Part shown: one piece after another, positions 63,445 to 64,000 of the stretch
Numbering within the stretch: the stretch's first letter is position 1
Layout: each line of letters opens with the position of its first letter
Origin: Xanthomonas hortorum
Lineage (GTDB): Bacteria > Pseudomonadota > Gammaproteobacteria > Xanthomonadales > Xanthomonadaceae
DNA: 64,000 nucleotides
Strand: one strand, 5' to 3'
Assembly: GCF_002940005.1 (NCBI RefSeq)
Contig: NZ_MDEF01000019.1
Made by a program: the position numbers and the translations under genes
The notes under the pieces: generated by a model
Told to the model about the DNA's origin: nothing
Database searches by the model: none
What the model saw: only the letters and a program-made list of their open reading frames with translations

Positions 63445-64000
63445 ATGGATAAGCAGAATTATACTGTCACGATTGTTATCGCGGCACCTGGCACTCCGTT
63501 ATATGAAGATGGTAAGCAGCAAATGGTGGATGGCGAACCGGCCAGCTCTGCGCCAGGGCACATGTTTTTTATAATTGACGACGGTAACGGCAAGCCAACT
63601 AGCTATGGATTTGCCCCTATAAACCATGGCGAGATGAACGGCCCAGGAAAAATATATAACTCAGACTCCAAGGAATATCATAACCCAGCCTACTCAAGGA
63701 CAATTGAAATAAGCAAGGAGCAATATGAAAAACTGCAGAAATTCGGTGAAGAGCCGGAGAAGCTAGGCTTCGACAAAGAGTACAGGGACGTGCGTAACAA
63801 CTGTGTCGACTTTACCTGGGCCGCTCTCAATCATGCCGGACTACATCGCAACAAGAGCATAGACGTGAATGGTTTGCTCGGCCCTGCTGGAGTAGGGCAA
63901 CTATTCCCTGACGTTCGCATCCCTTTACAGATCGAAGGCTTGGGGAAAGATGCTTACCGCCCCTTACGCAACATCCATGGCGTGGAGAGCATAGAGTCAC
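63445..64000 (+). CDS. Putative permuted papain-like (NlpC/P60-type) effector, 3' cut by the window
   Basis: Open from ATG 63445 (GGAG 7 bases before; another ATG at 63433) for 185 codons to the window end. His39 in SAPGHMFFIIDD and Cys120 in VRNNCVDFTWAALNHAGL have the order His-then-Asn-Cys seen in circularly permuted NlpC/P60-like and LRAT-like cysteine enzymes. These cleave peptidoglycan peptides or acyl bonds. No signal peptide is seen, which fits secretion by type IV or VI systems. The C-terminal part, where an XVIPCD domain would sit, is not in the window. The DNA is AT-rich and probably acquired. Confidence 0.55.
   Translation, partial: MDKQNYTVTIVIAAPGTPLYEDGKQQMVDGEPASSAPGHMFFIIDDGNGKPTSYGFAPINHGEMNGPGKIYNSDSKEYHNPAYSRTIEISKEQYEKLQKFGEEPEKLGFDKEYRDVRNNCVDFTWAALNHAGLHRNKSIDVNGLLGPAGVGQLFPDVRIPLQIEGLGKDAYRPLRNIHGVESIES

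Overview
The window is chromosomal DNA of a plant-pathogenic Xanthomonas. The clearest marker is the divergent pair hrpX (28644-30074) and hrpG (30921-31706), the master regulators of the hrp type III secretion regulon. High-GC coding DNA, a TonB-dependent receptor, heptameric GGGATTC repeats and plant cell-wall glycosidases agree with this. The species cannot be fixed from the sequence alone.

Layout. 1-5600 is a decayed, mosaic end. It holds a 5'-truncated amidase in AT-rich DNA, a P2-type baseplate gene J remnant running in frame into a GH51 arabinofuranosidase, a LysR regulator with a DUF2798 membrane protein, and a deleted GH16 glycosidase. 5600-22500 is a dense signalling region. It contains a kinase/receiver pair, a four-gene hybrid kinase-CheR-CheB-receiver/kinase operon, small genes (DUF1428, trxC), a TonB receptor, and a six-gene overlapping operon with RsbR, RsbS, RsbT, a phosphatase and two histidine kinases (a stressosome-like partner-switching module). 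22900-28430 holds an old-yellow-enzyme oxidoreductase and a two-gene operon of an HSP90-like ATPase with a large TPR protein. 28640-31710 is hrpX/hrpG.

31800-54700 is conserved core: DUF805, radA, an M61 peptidase, the cyoABCD quinol oxidase, tRNA-Thr(CGT), ispH, lspA, ileS, ribF, murJ, rpsT, obgE, rpmA, rplU, uvrA and a small thioesterase. 54980-62560 has a PCuAC copper chaperone, enoyl-CoA hydratase, TesB thioesterase, DUF2007 protein, an ECF sigma factor with a membrane domain, an inverted-repeat element, an EF-hand protein, a Bpt/Ate-type aminoacyltransferase and a lipoprotein phosphohydrolase. 62600-64000 becomes AT-rich and holds a lipoprotein followed by the start of a protein with a His...Asn-Cys papain-like signature. 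This resembles an immunity/effector pair and is cut by the window end.

Most housekeeping genes lie on the minus strand in tight operons. Intrinsic terminators with T-tracts close the TonB receptor, cyoABCD, rpmA, rpsT and EF-hand units. The most interesting targets are the right-end putative effector/immunity pair, the HSP90-like/TPR operon, the kinase-linked stressosome, and the inverted-repeat element downstream of the ECF sigma gene, which is preceded by a sequence resembling that gene's 5' end.
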